Below are positions 1-6,399 of a stretch of 12,427 nt of DNA, in pieces; the stretch's first letter is position 1; each line of letters opens with the position of its first letter. Under the pieces are notes generated by a model that was not told where the DNA came from, searched no databases, and saw only the letters and a list, made by a program, of their open reading frames with translations. The stretch comes from Candidatus Woesearchaeota archaeon CG10_big_fil_rev_8_21_14_0_10_32_9 (GTDB lineage: Archaea > Nanobdellota > Nanobdellia > Woesearchaeales > 21-14-0-10-32-9). Where the stretch lies: NCBI GenBank assembly GCA_002762915.1, contig PCYF01000055.1, positions 1 to 12,427 on the forward strand, written 5' to 3'. The position numbers were made by a program, and so were the translations under genes.

Positions 1-888
1 ATACATTGTTCGTCTATTAATTCCGTTTAAATTAGATGAACTCGACTTTAGCGAACCGCTATCAACATTACCCAAGTATAAGCTTCCAACTCCCACATTT
101 CCTGAATCCCAATTATAGAATATTTGTTCCATATTTCTTGCAACAGTCATCCATTCAATATTAGAAATTAGTCTGTATCCTTCTTGTTCGCATTCACTTT
201 TTGCACCAGATAAACTTATACTAACCCAAGGCAAACCTTCTTCAACACTTGTAGGAACATTATTAACTTTTTTTGCTTCAAATTTCATAACACAAAAATC
301 AGTAGTGCCAAAATAAGAATTTCCTGGAATATACGCGAATCCTTCAGGACAATGTAAATATCCATCGTAGTTTGCGATAATATTCAAAAAGTCATCTGTT
401 TGAGAAAATACGTCTGTTAATTCATCATTTTTAATAACTTTTTGAGCCACAACTACTTGTGCCGTTTTCGCATATGTATTTGAACTAGTGGCGGAATAAT
501 AACTAAACTGTACATCAAGATTTTCACGCTTGCCAGACGACAAATCACTTCCTTGACAAGAAACCTCAAAAGAAGAGCCATCATCCACAGCCCCGGAAGG
601 AACATCACAATCAATAACTTCTCCAGTAGATCTGACTGTTGCAGAAGCATTTGAAATAGAAACCTCCTCACCCAATGTATTTTTAAACTTAAATTTTTGA
701 TTTTGTTCAGCAACTACTGTTCCTTCGCATTTGAATCCTTGTCCAGAAATACATTTGTCCACTCCGACATTTCCAAAAACACCAAAAGACGACATTGCCC
801 CAATCATAACAATCACAACTAAAAACGCCCAGCCATAAGTAGTTAAGAACTCTAGTGCACCTTGCCCCTTTTTGTTTAAGTATCTCAA
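1..888 (-). CDS. Partial pilin-like surface protein with FGE-sulfatase/C-type-lectin-like domain
   Basis: The frame is open for 296 codons from a TTG at 888 to the window edge, so the C-terminus is missing. Residues 1-36 are a class III signal peptide: a short basic start, the KKGQGALEF core, then a hydrophobic helix to about residue 36. A prepilin peptidase of the FlaK/PibD/EppA type would cut between G8 and Q9, leaving Glu at mature +5, as in type IV pilins. Residues 40-160 form a beta-rich region with cysteines 46, 54, 94 and 111, possibly two disulfides. From about residue 178 the sequence matches my memory of the FGE-sulfatase fold: FAYIPGNSYFGTTDFCVMKFEAK split by a short loop, then GLPWVSIS, GYRLISNIEWMTVARN and NWDSGNVG. 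In DPANN and CPR genomes such pilin-anchored domains are exported adhesin-like proteins. Catalysis cannot be judged because the catalytic part is beyond the edge. The start is TTG because a TGA lies seven codons upstream in frame and a TATA-like box sits about 28 bases before it. Confidence 0.85.
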   Translation of the reverse strand, partial: MRYLNKKGQGALEFLTTYGWAFLVVIVMIGAMSSFGVFGNVGVDKCISGQGFKCEGTVVAEQNQKFKFKNTLGEEVSISNASATVRSTGEVIDCDVPSGAVDDGSSFEVSCQGSDLSSGKRENLDVQFSYYSATSSNTYAKTAQVVVAQKVIKNDELTDVFSQTDDFLNIIANYDGYLHCPEGFAYIPGNSYFGTTDFCVMKFEAKKVNNVPTSVEEGLPWVSISLSGAKSECEQEGYRLISNIEWMTVARNMEQIFYNWDSGNVGVGSLYLGNVDSGSLKSSSSNLNGINRRTMY

Positions 889-908
889 TTAAGAATAAAA
901 CGAAATAT

Positions 909-922
909 CTCATTTAAATAAT
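909..922 (-). promoter_or_regulatory. Probable TATA box for the pilin-like gene
   Basis: On the minus strand the sequence TTATTTAAAT (912-921) is centred about 28 bases upstream of the TTG start. This is where an archaeal TATA element would place the transcription start at or next to the first codon, giving a leaderless mRNA. No convincing Shine-Dalgarno sequence lies between it and the TTG, which agrees with that reading. The whole gap is AT-rich, so a chance match is possible. Confidence 0.45.
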
Positions 923-945
923 TTATTAATTTGAGAATAAATTAA
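921..945 (-). terminator. Weak AT-only inverted repeat, possible end of the ribosomal operon
   Basis: Just after the stop codon of the insertase gene, TTAATTT (926-932) pairs with AAATTAA (939-945) around a six-base loop; an alternative pairing is 921-927 with 936-942. The stem has no G or C, and no long T tract follows on the minus strand. It marks a plausible transcript boundary between the translation cluster and the pilin-like gene, but such palindromes arise easily in AT-rich DNA. Confidence 0.2.
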
Positions 946-946
946 A

Positions 947-1720
947 TTATGCTACATCTAGTAGTTTTCTTATTAACAAACTTGAAACAAGACTTAAGAT
1001 TATGTACATTCCTAACCAACCAGGTTTCCAACCCAAAATACTTGTTTCGCCTAGAGGATGTACTGGTTTGTTTCCAACAACTACACTTAACAGTTGACTA
1101 TCTTTGTAAAGAGTTAAAGGATTCAGATATTTTTTTTCTGTTGTTATTAATATTTCTTTTGTTTGTTTAAAAGTTGCACCTTCAATTAGTATTGTGTATG
1201 TTCCATTTTGCGGAGCAGTTAAAATCCATTGTACTTCTGTTCCTTTTGAAGAATTTACATTGTGCGTTTCATTTTTTTGTCCTGCAATTGGAGGAATGCT
1301 TGCTAATTTTATTTCGCTCACATTTCCGGGATAATTTTGTGAAATAAGAGCGGTTACTGTGAAGTTTTCGCCAGGCATTATTGGTTGAAAAGCCATCGTG
1401 GCAGACATCCATGAAAACAACAATATTAATGGAAGAAATGTGTACAACATTGACTTGAATGATTGTTTCATCATTTCAGCATTTTTTCCGAACATTTCTT
1501 TTGTTATTGCATTTACTTTTTTAGGATCGTCTCTGTTTTTCTTCTGTTTTTCTTGAAGAATTTTCATTTCTTTTTTTATTTCTTTTAATCTTTTTTGATC
1601 AGTTGTATACTTGTAAATTACTGTCGTTAGTAAAGTTATTACTATTGATATTATTAATATAACCCAGAAGTATCCTAACATTAGGAAAGAGTCATACATT
1701 GAAATAAATACGTTTACCAT
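947..1720 (-). CDS. EMC3/TMCO1-type membrane insertase (DUF106, Oxa1 superfamily)
   Basis: The 257-residue protein has the layout of the archaeal YidC/Oxa1-related DUF106 family: a hydrophobic helix at about 13-37, a long charged cytoplasmic coiled-coil region at 41-86 with many Lys and Glu, a second helix at 88-110, and a third near the C-terminus at 234-253. Family members help insert membrane proteins and in archaea commonly sit next to secY, as here. Between helices 2 and 3 there is an external segment of roughly 120 residues, rich in Thr, Val and Asn-x-Thr/Ser and probably beta-stranded, which makes the protein longer than my memory of the methanogen homologue (about 200 residues). It starts 37 bases after the secY stop, the largest gap inside the cluster. 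The start at 1720 is preceded by AT-rich sequence with no clear ribosome binding site; Met8 at 1699 is an alternative start. Confidence 0.85.
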   Translation of the reverse strand: MVNVFISMYDSFLMLGYFWVILIISIVITLLTTVIYKYTTDQKRLKEIKKEMKILQEKQKKNRDDPKKVNAITKEMFGKNAEMMKQSFKSMLYTFLPLILLFSWMSATMAFQPIMPGENFTVTALISQNYPGNVSEIKLASIPPIAGQKNETHNVNSSKGTEVQWILTAPQNGTYTILIEGATFKQTKEILITTEKKYLNPLTLYKDSQLLSVVVGNKPVHPLGETSILGWKPGWLGMYIILSLVSSLLIRKLLDVA

Positions 1721-1733
1721 TTTCGTTTTTTTA

Positions 1734-1745
1734 ATTTATATAAAT
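1734..1745 (-). promoter_or_regulatory. Possible TATA-like element before the insertase gene
   Basis: The palindromic AT sequence ATTTATATAAAT lies 14-25 bases before the insertase start, and a second TATA-like stretch overlaps the secY stop near 1752-1763. The first is rather close to the start codon for a standard archaeal promoter; the second would place transcription start near 1730. Either could give a separate transcript for the insertase, but read-through from secY is equally likely. Confidence 0.25.
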
Positions 1746-1757
1746 TATACAGGATAT

Positions 1758-3125
1758 TTATATTGATATAAACTTTCTCATCATTGGATTCATATCATAC
1801 ATGTGTTGTTTTGCTATGTCTTCATATAATTTGTAAATTATCATTACAGTTAATAATAATCCTGTTCCAGTTCCTATTGCTCCGGTTAAACTAGCCATAC
1901 TTGCAAGCAGACCTACTGCTATTCCTCCCATCACCGTAAGAGGCCAAATATATCTTTTAAGTAATTTTTCTAGAACTCTTTGGTCTCTTCTGAATCCTGG
2001 GATTTGTAGTCCTGATGAAATCATTTGTTTCGCTTGACTTGATGCATCTAGTCCTGATGTTTGTACCCAGAATATACTAAATACCGTTGCACCTATCACA
2101 TAAACGACAGTATATGTTAGCGCTTGTCCTATCATCACCCAAGTTATTGATCCTACTATTGCTGCTTGTAGAATGTTTGGTTGGGTTAGCCAATAAACAA
2201 ATCCCGATATAGGTGCATTTCCCGCAAATGTTCCAAGAAGCGGCGCGCCCATGTTTTGTAATAGTCTGGCAAGCAGTTGTATGTTTGCTACCAGCGCGGA
2301 AACTAAAATGATTGGCAATACGTTTGCGTACATGAATTGTAGTGGCCACCTTATTCCTTGTCCCGCAATTCTTCCAAAACTCAATGGAATTTCTACTTTC
2401 ATTGCTTGAACATATACTACGAATAAGAAAACTGCGATTGTTGCTAGAACTTGTGCTATTTTTAATCCTGCTTGTAATGTGTCTCCTTGTCCTAAACTTT
2501 GTATTATTACTGGTATTGCTCCAGAGGCTATTTCTGGATTAAATGGACTTGGAAGTGGACTAAATAATTGTATGAATATTTGCTGGCTTACTCCTGCTGC
2601 AATGAATAAACTTATTCCTGAGCCGAAACCATATTTACTTACAATTTCATCCATCATTAAGATGAACACTCCTCCTATACATAATTGTAATATTAAAATA
2701 AGTGGACTTATTCCTGCGGCAGGACTTAATCCGCCCATCATTACGAATATAAATGCTTCAATAATTATGAATGCTATCGAGAATAATTTTTGTAATCCTT
2801 GGAATCTTCTTTTTCCAACATCTGATGTTAAATCAAAATGTATTATTCCGGAGCCTTGCAGTAATTGCAAAACAATCGATCCAGTTACTATTGGTCCAAT
2901 ACCTAAACTTATTATGCTTCCGAAGCTTGCTCCAAGTATTGTTCCTAAGAATGCGAATTGTTCTAGTGCGTTTTGTCCTAGACCATATAATGGAATTAAT
3001 CCCAATAAAAAGTAAAGCGCTAAAATTATTCCTGTCCACTTAAGTTTAGATGTAAAAGAAAGTTTCTTCTGTGTTGAAGGTTTTATTTCTGGTATGTTCT
3101 CTATGAGTGTGTCTAAGAAACTCAT
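1758..3125 (-). CDS. secY: Preprotein translocase subunit SecY (Sec61 alpha)
   Basis: This is the channel-forming subunit of the Sec translocon, which threads proteins through or into the cytoplasmic membrane with SecE and Sec61 beta. The 455 residues give about ten hydrophobic segments. Recognisable parts are the amphipathic N-terminal helix (3-12), TM1 (30-48), the plug and TM2 region (60-92) with the glycine-rich SLGIGPIVTGSIVLQLLQG segment, the cytoplasmic loop with GKRRFQG (104-110), the TM6-TM7 region containing RWPLQFMYANVLPIILVSA (259-277), and the C5 loop GFRRDQRVLEKLLKRY (377-392) that contacts the ribosome. Length is close to the archaeal norm of about 435-460. The start is eight bases after the L15 stop; no strong ribosome binding site is visible, so translation may depend on coupling. 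It closes the classical spc-like gene series. Confidence 0.97.
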   Translation of the reverse strand: MSFLDTLIENIPEIKPSTQKKLSFTSKLKWTGIILALYFLLGLIPLYGLGQNALEQFAFLGTILGASFGSIISLGIGPIVTGSIVLQLLQGSGIIHFDLTSDVGKRRFQGLQKLFSIAFIIIEAFIFVMMGGLSPAAGISPLILILQLCIGGVFILMMDEIVSKYGFGSGISLFIAAGVSQQIFIQLFSPLPSPFNPEIASGAIPVIIQSLGQGDTLQAGLKIAQVLATIAVFLFVVYVQAMKVEIPLSFGRIAGQGIRWPLQFMYANVLPIILVSALVANIQLLARLLQNMGAPLLGTFAGNAPISGFVYWLTQPNILQAAIVGSITWVMIGQALTYTVVYVIGATVFSIFWVQTSGLDASSQAKQMISSGLQIPGFRRDQRVLEKLLKRYIWPLTVMGGIAVGLLASMASLTGAIGTGTGLLLTVMIIYKLYEDIAKQHMYDMNPMMRKFISI

Positions 3126-3133
3126 TTTTTAGC

Positions 3134-3616
3134 TCATGCCTCGTTCGAAGCTTTTTCTTTTTCTTTTTTTGGAAGCACTGTAACTTTTCCACCCGCTTGA
3201 GTTACTTTGTTTACTGCAGATTCTGATGCGCAATCGACAGTTAACTCAAACTTGGAATTTACTTTTCCTGCTCCAAGTAATTTGTTGTATTTTAATTCTG
3301 ATAAGTTTATTTTTATCATATCTTTTTGTTTTGTTGCTTTTCCTTGTGCAACTAAAGAATCCAACATTGCTTCTAAATGTGCTAGATTTATTGTTTTTAT
3401 TTTAGTAGTCTTTTGATTCTGTGATGTGAATCCTCTCTTTCCAAAATAGTTAACATCTTCCCAGAATTTTGTTTTCTTTGCATCTCCTTTCTTTCCGGAT
3501 CCTGCATTTCCTCTTCCTCCTCTATGACCTGCGCCTCTGTGTTTTTTCTTAGCGCCCCAACCATGAGTCCAAGAGCCTCTCTGTCTACTATTTTTCTTTC
3601 TTTTATTTTCAACCAT
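3134..3616 (-). CDS. rpl15: Large subunit ribosomal protein L15 (uL15)
   Basis: The 160-residue protein opens with the archaeal/eukaryotic L15 pattern: a basic Arg/Lys run, then GSWTHGWGAKKKHRGAGHRG and further glycine-rich sequence (14-45) that threads into 23S rRNA. The FGKRGF segment (58-63) and the C-terminal globular part (75-150) with the ending GGKVTVLPKK follow. It assembles into the large subunit near the central region and L18e-type neighbours. The last ten residues are a short Lys/Glu tail. The upstream AAGTGATGATC is a GTGAT-type ribosome binding site complementary to the AUCAC part of the archaeal 16S 3' end. It starts ten bases after L30 and precedes secY, the usual order. Confidence 0.96.
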   Translation of the reverse strand: MVENKRKKNSRQRGSWTHGWGAKKKHRGAGHRGGRGNAGSGKKGDAKKTKFWEDVNYFGKRGFTSQNQKTTKIKTINLAHLEAMLDSLVAQGKATKQKDMIKINLSELKYNKLLGAGKVNSKFELTVDCASESAVNKVTQAGGKVTVLPKKEKEKASNEA

Positions 3617-3626
3617 TGATCATCAC

Positions 3627-3998
3627 TTAAAGCATTTTTTTTACTAATTCGTTTATTTTTTCGCCACGGTATCCTAAAGATCCTTTTTCAACAAAGGACT
3701 TTTTTGTTCCGTTTCTTTCAAATCCTCCTCTTGGCGGATGTAATGAATAGAATTTTTTAGTTGTTGGTCTTTTTTCATTTAATTCTTTTTCAGTTTCTAC
3801 AGATATTTCTCCGTAGGTTATGTAATCTTTACATTTGTGTAACATTCCTTTTGTTACTGGAGTGTCTTCAACTATTGATGCTGAAAATTTCTTTTGTAAA
3901 TTTAACATTCTTAGAGTGTCTCTTATGTCTGTATTTATGCCTATAAGTCCTCTTAGCAAGATTGCTACGATTCTTTTATTTTGATTGTTTTCAGCCAT
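3627..3998 (-). CDS. rpl30: Large subunit ribosomal protein L30 (uL30), shortened
   Basis: The N-terminal half (8-65) has the L30 fold with IVAILLRGLIGINTDIRDTL, a predicted two-helix, three-strand rRNA-binding unit, and the YGEI motif. The C-terminal part has the archaeal signature FYSLHPPRGGF (83-93) and the closing GYRGEKINELV (109-119). Between them, where methanogen L30 as I recall it has a helical section of some 40-50 residues, only about 17 residues remain (65-82), so the 123-residue protein is well below the archaeal length of about 150 but longer than bacterial L30 (about 60). No frameshift is apparent. The start is one base after S5, with AAAGGTAGC upstream as ribosome binding site. 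Confidence 0.93.
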   Translation of the reverse strand: MAENNQNKRIVAILLRGLIGINTDIRDTLRMLNLQKKFSASIVEDTPVTKGMLHKCKDYITYGEISVETEKELNEKRPTTKKFYSLHPPRGGFERNGTKKSFVEKGSLGYRGEKINELVKKML

Positions 3999-3999
3999 T

Positions 4000-4800
4000 T
4001 TATGCTACCTTTATTCTTCCTTCTTGTATTGATAATGAGTCTACGTCTTTTGCTCTTGTTTTTGTTGTAGATAATTTTCTTAATGCTTGTTCACAAGCTT
4101 TAACTAAGTTTATTTTATTTTTAGTTTGTCCTTGTGTTTTTGACCAAACATCTTTTATTCCAGCTAAAGCTAAAATTTTAGCGCATTCTTTTTCAACGCA
4201 CAAGCCTTTTCCTTTTGGTGCAGGCATTAATTTGATGTGTACTGAACCGCATTTTCCTTCTACTGCGAATGGTATTGAACTAGGTTCTTTTGAGTTTGAT
4301 TCCCAACTTCCATTTCCTCTTGATATTTTGAATAAATTTAATTTTGCAGTTTTTAGAGCTTTTTCTCTTGCTGGAACTGTTTCTTTGCTTTTTCCAAGGC
4401 CTATTCCTACATATCCATCTTTGTTTCCTATTACTGCCAAGGTTGTGAATTTTGGTTTGTTTCCTTCTCTGGTTTTCTTTTGTGTTTGTCTGAAGACTCT
4501 TCTTTGTCCTCCTCCAAACTTACCTTTTGCTTGTCCTATTAATAGTAATTCTGATTGCATTTCAGGCAATAGTGAATCTACGATTTCAGGTTCTAAAATA
4601 GATAAACCATTATCGAGTATTAAATCTAAGTCTCTTATTTCTCCTGAGTGAACTTTTCTTCCAAGATCGGTTTTAGGAGTCCATGCTGATGGAATCTTTA
4701 TTTCTATTTTTGTTGATTCTTCATCAATTGGTTCTAATACAACAACCTCTTCTTCAGGTTGTATTTGTTTTTTTGATACTTTTTTTGTTACTTTTGGCAT
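4000..4800 (-). CDS. rps5: Small subunit ribosomal protein S5 (uS5)
   Basis: This S5 contributes to decoding accuracy and the mRNA entry helicase region of the small subunit. Residues 1-38 are a Lys- then Glu-rich N-terminal extension. The archaeal element WTPKTDLGRKVHSGEI follows (40-54). The double-stranded-RNA-binding-like S5 domain spans about 115-180, with FTTLAVIGNKDGYVGIGLGK (118-137). The C-terminal domain has GKCGSVHIKLMPAPKGKGL (182-200) and LALAGIKDVWSKTQGQT (210-226). Where other archaea usually show a Cys-rich CGSWECGCG-like run, this one reads N163, S168 and S170. At 266 residues it is longer than usual because of the N-terminal extension. AGGGATAATC precedes the ATG, two bases after the L18 stop. 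Confidence 0.96.
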   Translation of the reverse strand: MPKVTKKVSKKQIQPEEEVVVLEPIDEESTKIEIKIPSAWTPKTDLGRKVHSGEIRDLDLILDNGLSILEPEIVDSLLPEMQSELLLIGQAKGKFGGGQRRVFRQTQKKTREGNKPKFTTLAVIGNKDGYVGIGLGKSKETVPAREKALKTAKLNLFKISRGNGSWESNSKEPSSIPFAVEGKCGSVHIKLMPAPKGKGLCVEKECAKILALAGIKDVWSKTQGQTKNKINLVKACEQALRKLSTTKTRAKDVDSLSIQEGRIKVA

Positions 4801-4802
4801 GA

Positions 4803-5315
4803 TTATCCCTTAATTTCTTTTTTTATTTTTTCAAAGTCTTGAGTGATTGTTTTGTGTTTCTCTAGGAAACTGGAAATGTGTTCTCCTTTTAATCTTTCCT
4901 CTGTTGGGAAAATTGAGTCAGATACAGGCACTTGTAATCCTGCATCAACTGCACCTTTTAGTGCCGCAAATATTTTTGTTCCTTTCAACGGAGTTGTTAA
5001 TCCCATATCTAGTATTGCTCCTTCGATTTTGTGCATTTTTGCTTTTTTAGCTATTAACATTCCTGCTAAGTATGCTGCTGGCAAGTTCTTGAATGAGTGT
5101 TTCCAGCCATGCTTTGTTAATTCATTTGATTGTACTGTTGCAATTATTTTATCACCATCAGGCAAGTATTGTGCAATTTGTAAAATTATTTGTGTGTTTG
5201 TTTTTCTTATAATTAATCTTGGTTTTCTGCTCTTTAGCAAAGCCAATCTTTTTTTATAATTAGTTCTTCCTTCTCTTTTTCTTCTAAATCTAACGGTAAA
5301 TCTTGTTGTTGTCAT
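4803..5315 (-). CDS. rpl18: Large subunit ribosomal protein L18 (uL18)
   Basis: L18 binds 5S rRNA together with L5 and anchors it to the large subunit. The N-terminal RFRRKREGRTNYKKRLALLKS (7-27) is the typical basic 5S-binding stretch of archaeal/eukaryotic L18, followed by PRLIIRKTNTQIILQI (32-47). The core has HGWKHSFKNLPAAYLAG (70-86), the family's conserved region, and the LDMGL...GTKIFAALKGAVDAGL segment (103-128). The C-terminal part with the RLKGEHI motif ends in a short helix. The 170 residues are slightly under the usual archaeal length. Its start overlaps the L19e stop by one base (TAATG), preceded by AAAGTGATAA as ribosome binding site, so translation is probably coupled. Confidence 0.96.
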   Translation of the reverse strand: MTTTRFTVRFRRKREGRTNYKKRLALLKSRKPRLIIRKTNTQIILQIAQYLPDGDKIIATVQSNELTKHGWKHSFKNLPAAYLAGMLIAKKAKMHKIEGAILDMGLTTPLKGTKIFAALKGAVDAGLQVPVSDSIFPTEERLKGEHISSFLEKHKTITQDFEKIKKEIKG

Positions 5316-5839
5316 TATTTATCACTTTTTGATTTTGATGCTTTTTTTGTTGTTTTCTTAACAGGTTTAACTTTTTCTACAGCAGCAGTTGTTTCTTTTT
5401 GTATGAACAATTTATTGTCCTCTAAGTAGAGTTTTATGTGTCTTGTACTTCTGAAGAAACCTCCTTTTGCTCTCATGTAAATTTTTCTGTAAGTTTCCTT
5501 TGAAATTAATTTTTTCTCTTTGAATTCCGCAATTAGTTTTCTTTGACTTCTAATTTTATTCATCCAAGCGTCTTTTCTCGGAAGTCTTGCAGTAGCTTTT
5601 CCTTGTCTTGAGCCTTTTCCTTTTCTTTGGCCTTTTGATTTTTGAGTTTTGAGTTTTCTAGCTCTTCCTCTCGATACTCCTTTTTCTTTTATACTATTTA
5701 TCGCTTTTTCTTCAACTAGTTGTCTTATATCTGACTTTGTTATTGCTGATTTTATATCTGCAAGTCTTTGATTATCAAACTTTATTCTCTTTGAAGAAAT
5801 GTTCAATACTTGAGCTGCTAGTCTTTTTTGGATTTTCAT
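5315..5839 (-). CDS. rpl19e: Large subunit ribosomal protein L19e (eL19)
   Basis: This protein is found only in archaea and eukaryotes. The globular N-terminal part (1-56) carries QKRLAAQVLNISSKRIKFD, the basic linker SRGRARKLKTQKSKGQRKGKGSRQG (56-80) runs across the rRNA, and a helical part (88-145) includes AWMNKIRSQRKLI and the AKGGFFRSTRHIKLYL signature (124-139). Residues 150-174 are an added Lys/Thr/Ser tail with VKPVKKTTKKASK, closely similar in sequence and codons to part of the S3 tail in this window. Gap to L32e is five bases, overlap with L18 one base. CAGGTAA upstream is a modest ribosome binding site. Confidence 0.96.
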   Translation of the reverse strand: MKIQKRLAAQVLNISSKRIKFDNQRLADIKSAITKSDIRQLVEEKAINSIKEKGVSRGRARKLKTQKSKGQRKGKGSRQGKATARLPRKDAWMNKIRSQRKLIAEFKEKKLISKETYRKIYMRAKGGFFRSTRHIKLYLEDNKLFIQKETTAAVEKVKPVKKTTKKASKSKSDK

Positions 5840-5844
5840 TTTAT

Positions 5845-6387
5845 TTACCTGCTTTTGGTTAGGATCTTGTCTTTTTCAGCTTTTTCAGCTTTCTTTTTTT
5901 CTTCTTCTGATAATTCTTGAACAGGCACAGTTTCTTGTTTTTTCTCATCAGCTTTTTTCTGCGCTTCTTTTTGAGATTCTTTCTGTACTTTATCTTGTTT
6001 CTTGTTTTTTGTTTTTTGTTGTCTCTCTTCTAGGAATTTCTTAACCTTTTCTTCATATTTTGCGGTGTTAAGATTTACTATTTTGATCTTTAGTGTTTGA
6101 GACTCTTTGATTAACTCCATTTTTTTCTTTTTACCTGCTCTTGCAAGTATTGCGCATTGTGTTTTAGGATTTAATTGTTTTAATTCAACCAAGTTGTGAA
6201 CAAGTGTTATTTGTAATCCTTGTATTTTGTTTCTGTCTGAATCTTTTGAACCGTATCCTGTTCTAACATTTATAGTGTGACCTTTTTTATTTAGTCTCTT
6301 TTTGTTTGTTATTCCTTTAGGCTTTCTCCAAGTAACTGGAAGTCTAGCCTTTTTGTTAACGTCTTTTCTTATGAATGTTTTAGCCAT
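5845..6387 (-). CDS. rpl32e: Large subunit ribosomal protein L32e (eL32) with long charged tail
   Basis: Residues 1-120 are the eL32 core: FIRKDVNKKARLPVTWRKPKG (5-25), then the basic region containing GHTINVRTGYGSKDSDRNKI (36-55), and a globular region ILARAGKKKKMELIKES (80-96) as in other archaeal L32e. From about 122 the protein continues as some 60 residues of almost only Lys, Glu, Gln and Ala, likely a single charged helix or coiled coil, not part of the family core as I know it (about 130 residues). The start is twelve bases past the L6 stop with AAGTGTGATTAATT before the ATG, which gives a GTGAT-like ribosome binding site overlapping the L6 end. Confidence 0.95.
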   Translation of the reverse strand: MAKTFIRKDVNKKARLPVTWRKPKGITNKKRLNKKGHTINVRTGYGSKDSDRNKIQGLQITLVHNLVELKQLNPKTQCAILARAGKKKKMELIKESQTLKIKIVNLNTAKYEEKVKKFLEERQQKTKNKKQDKVQKESQKEAQKKADEKKQETVPVQELSEEEKKKAEKAEKDKILTKSR

Positions 6388-6399
6388 AATTAATCACAC

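Noticed and set aside
453..913. Two short minus-strand frames (453-713 and 707-913) in other phases
   Set aside because: They are alternative phases of the pilin-like gene. The frame from the TTG at 888 is open to the edge and gives recognisable signal and domain sequence, whereas these do not.
928..946. A regulatory RNA or riboswitch in the gap between the insertase and pilin-like genes
   Set aside because: The gap is only 58 bases and AT-rich, with one G/C-free palindrome; nothing indicates a structured RNA.
2479..3015. A 178-codon plus-strand open frame opposite secY
   Set aside because: It is a mirror of secY codons with no domain or ribosome binding site; SecY on the minus strand is unmistakable.
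3962..4651. A 229-codon open frame on the plus strand across S5
   Set aside because: It lies opposite a certain S5 gene, has no recognisable family, and its composition (Phe, Ser, Leu, Pro) is what antisense of AT-rich Lys/Glu codons yields. No ribosome binding site supports it.
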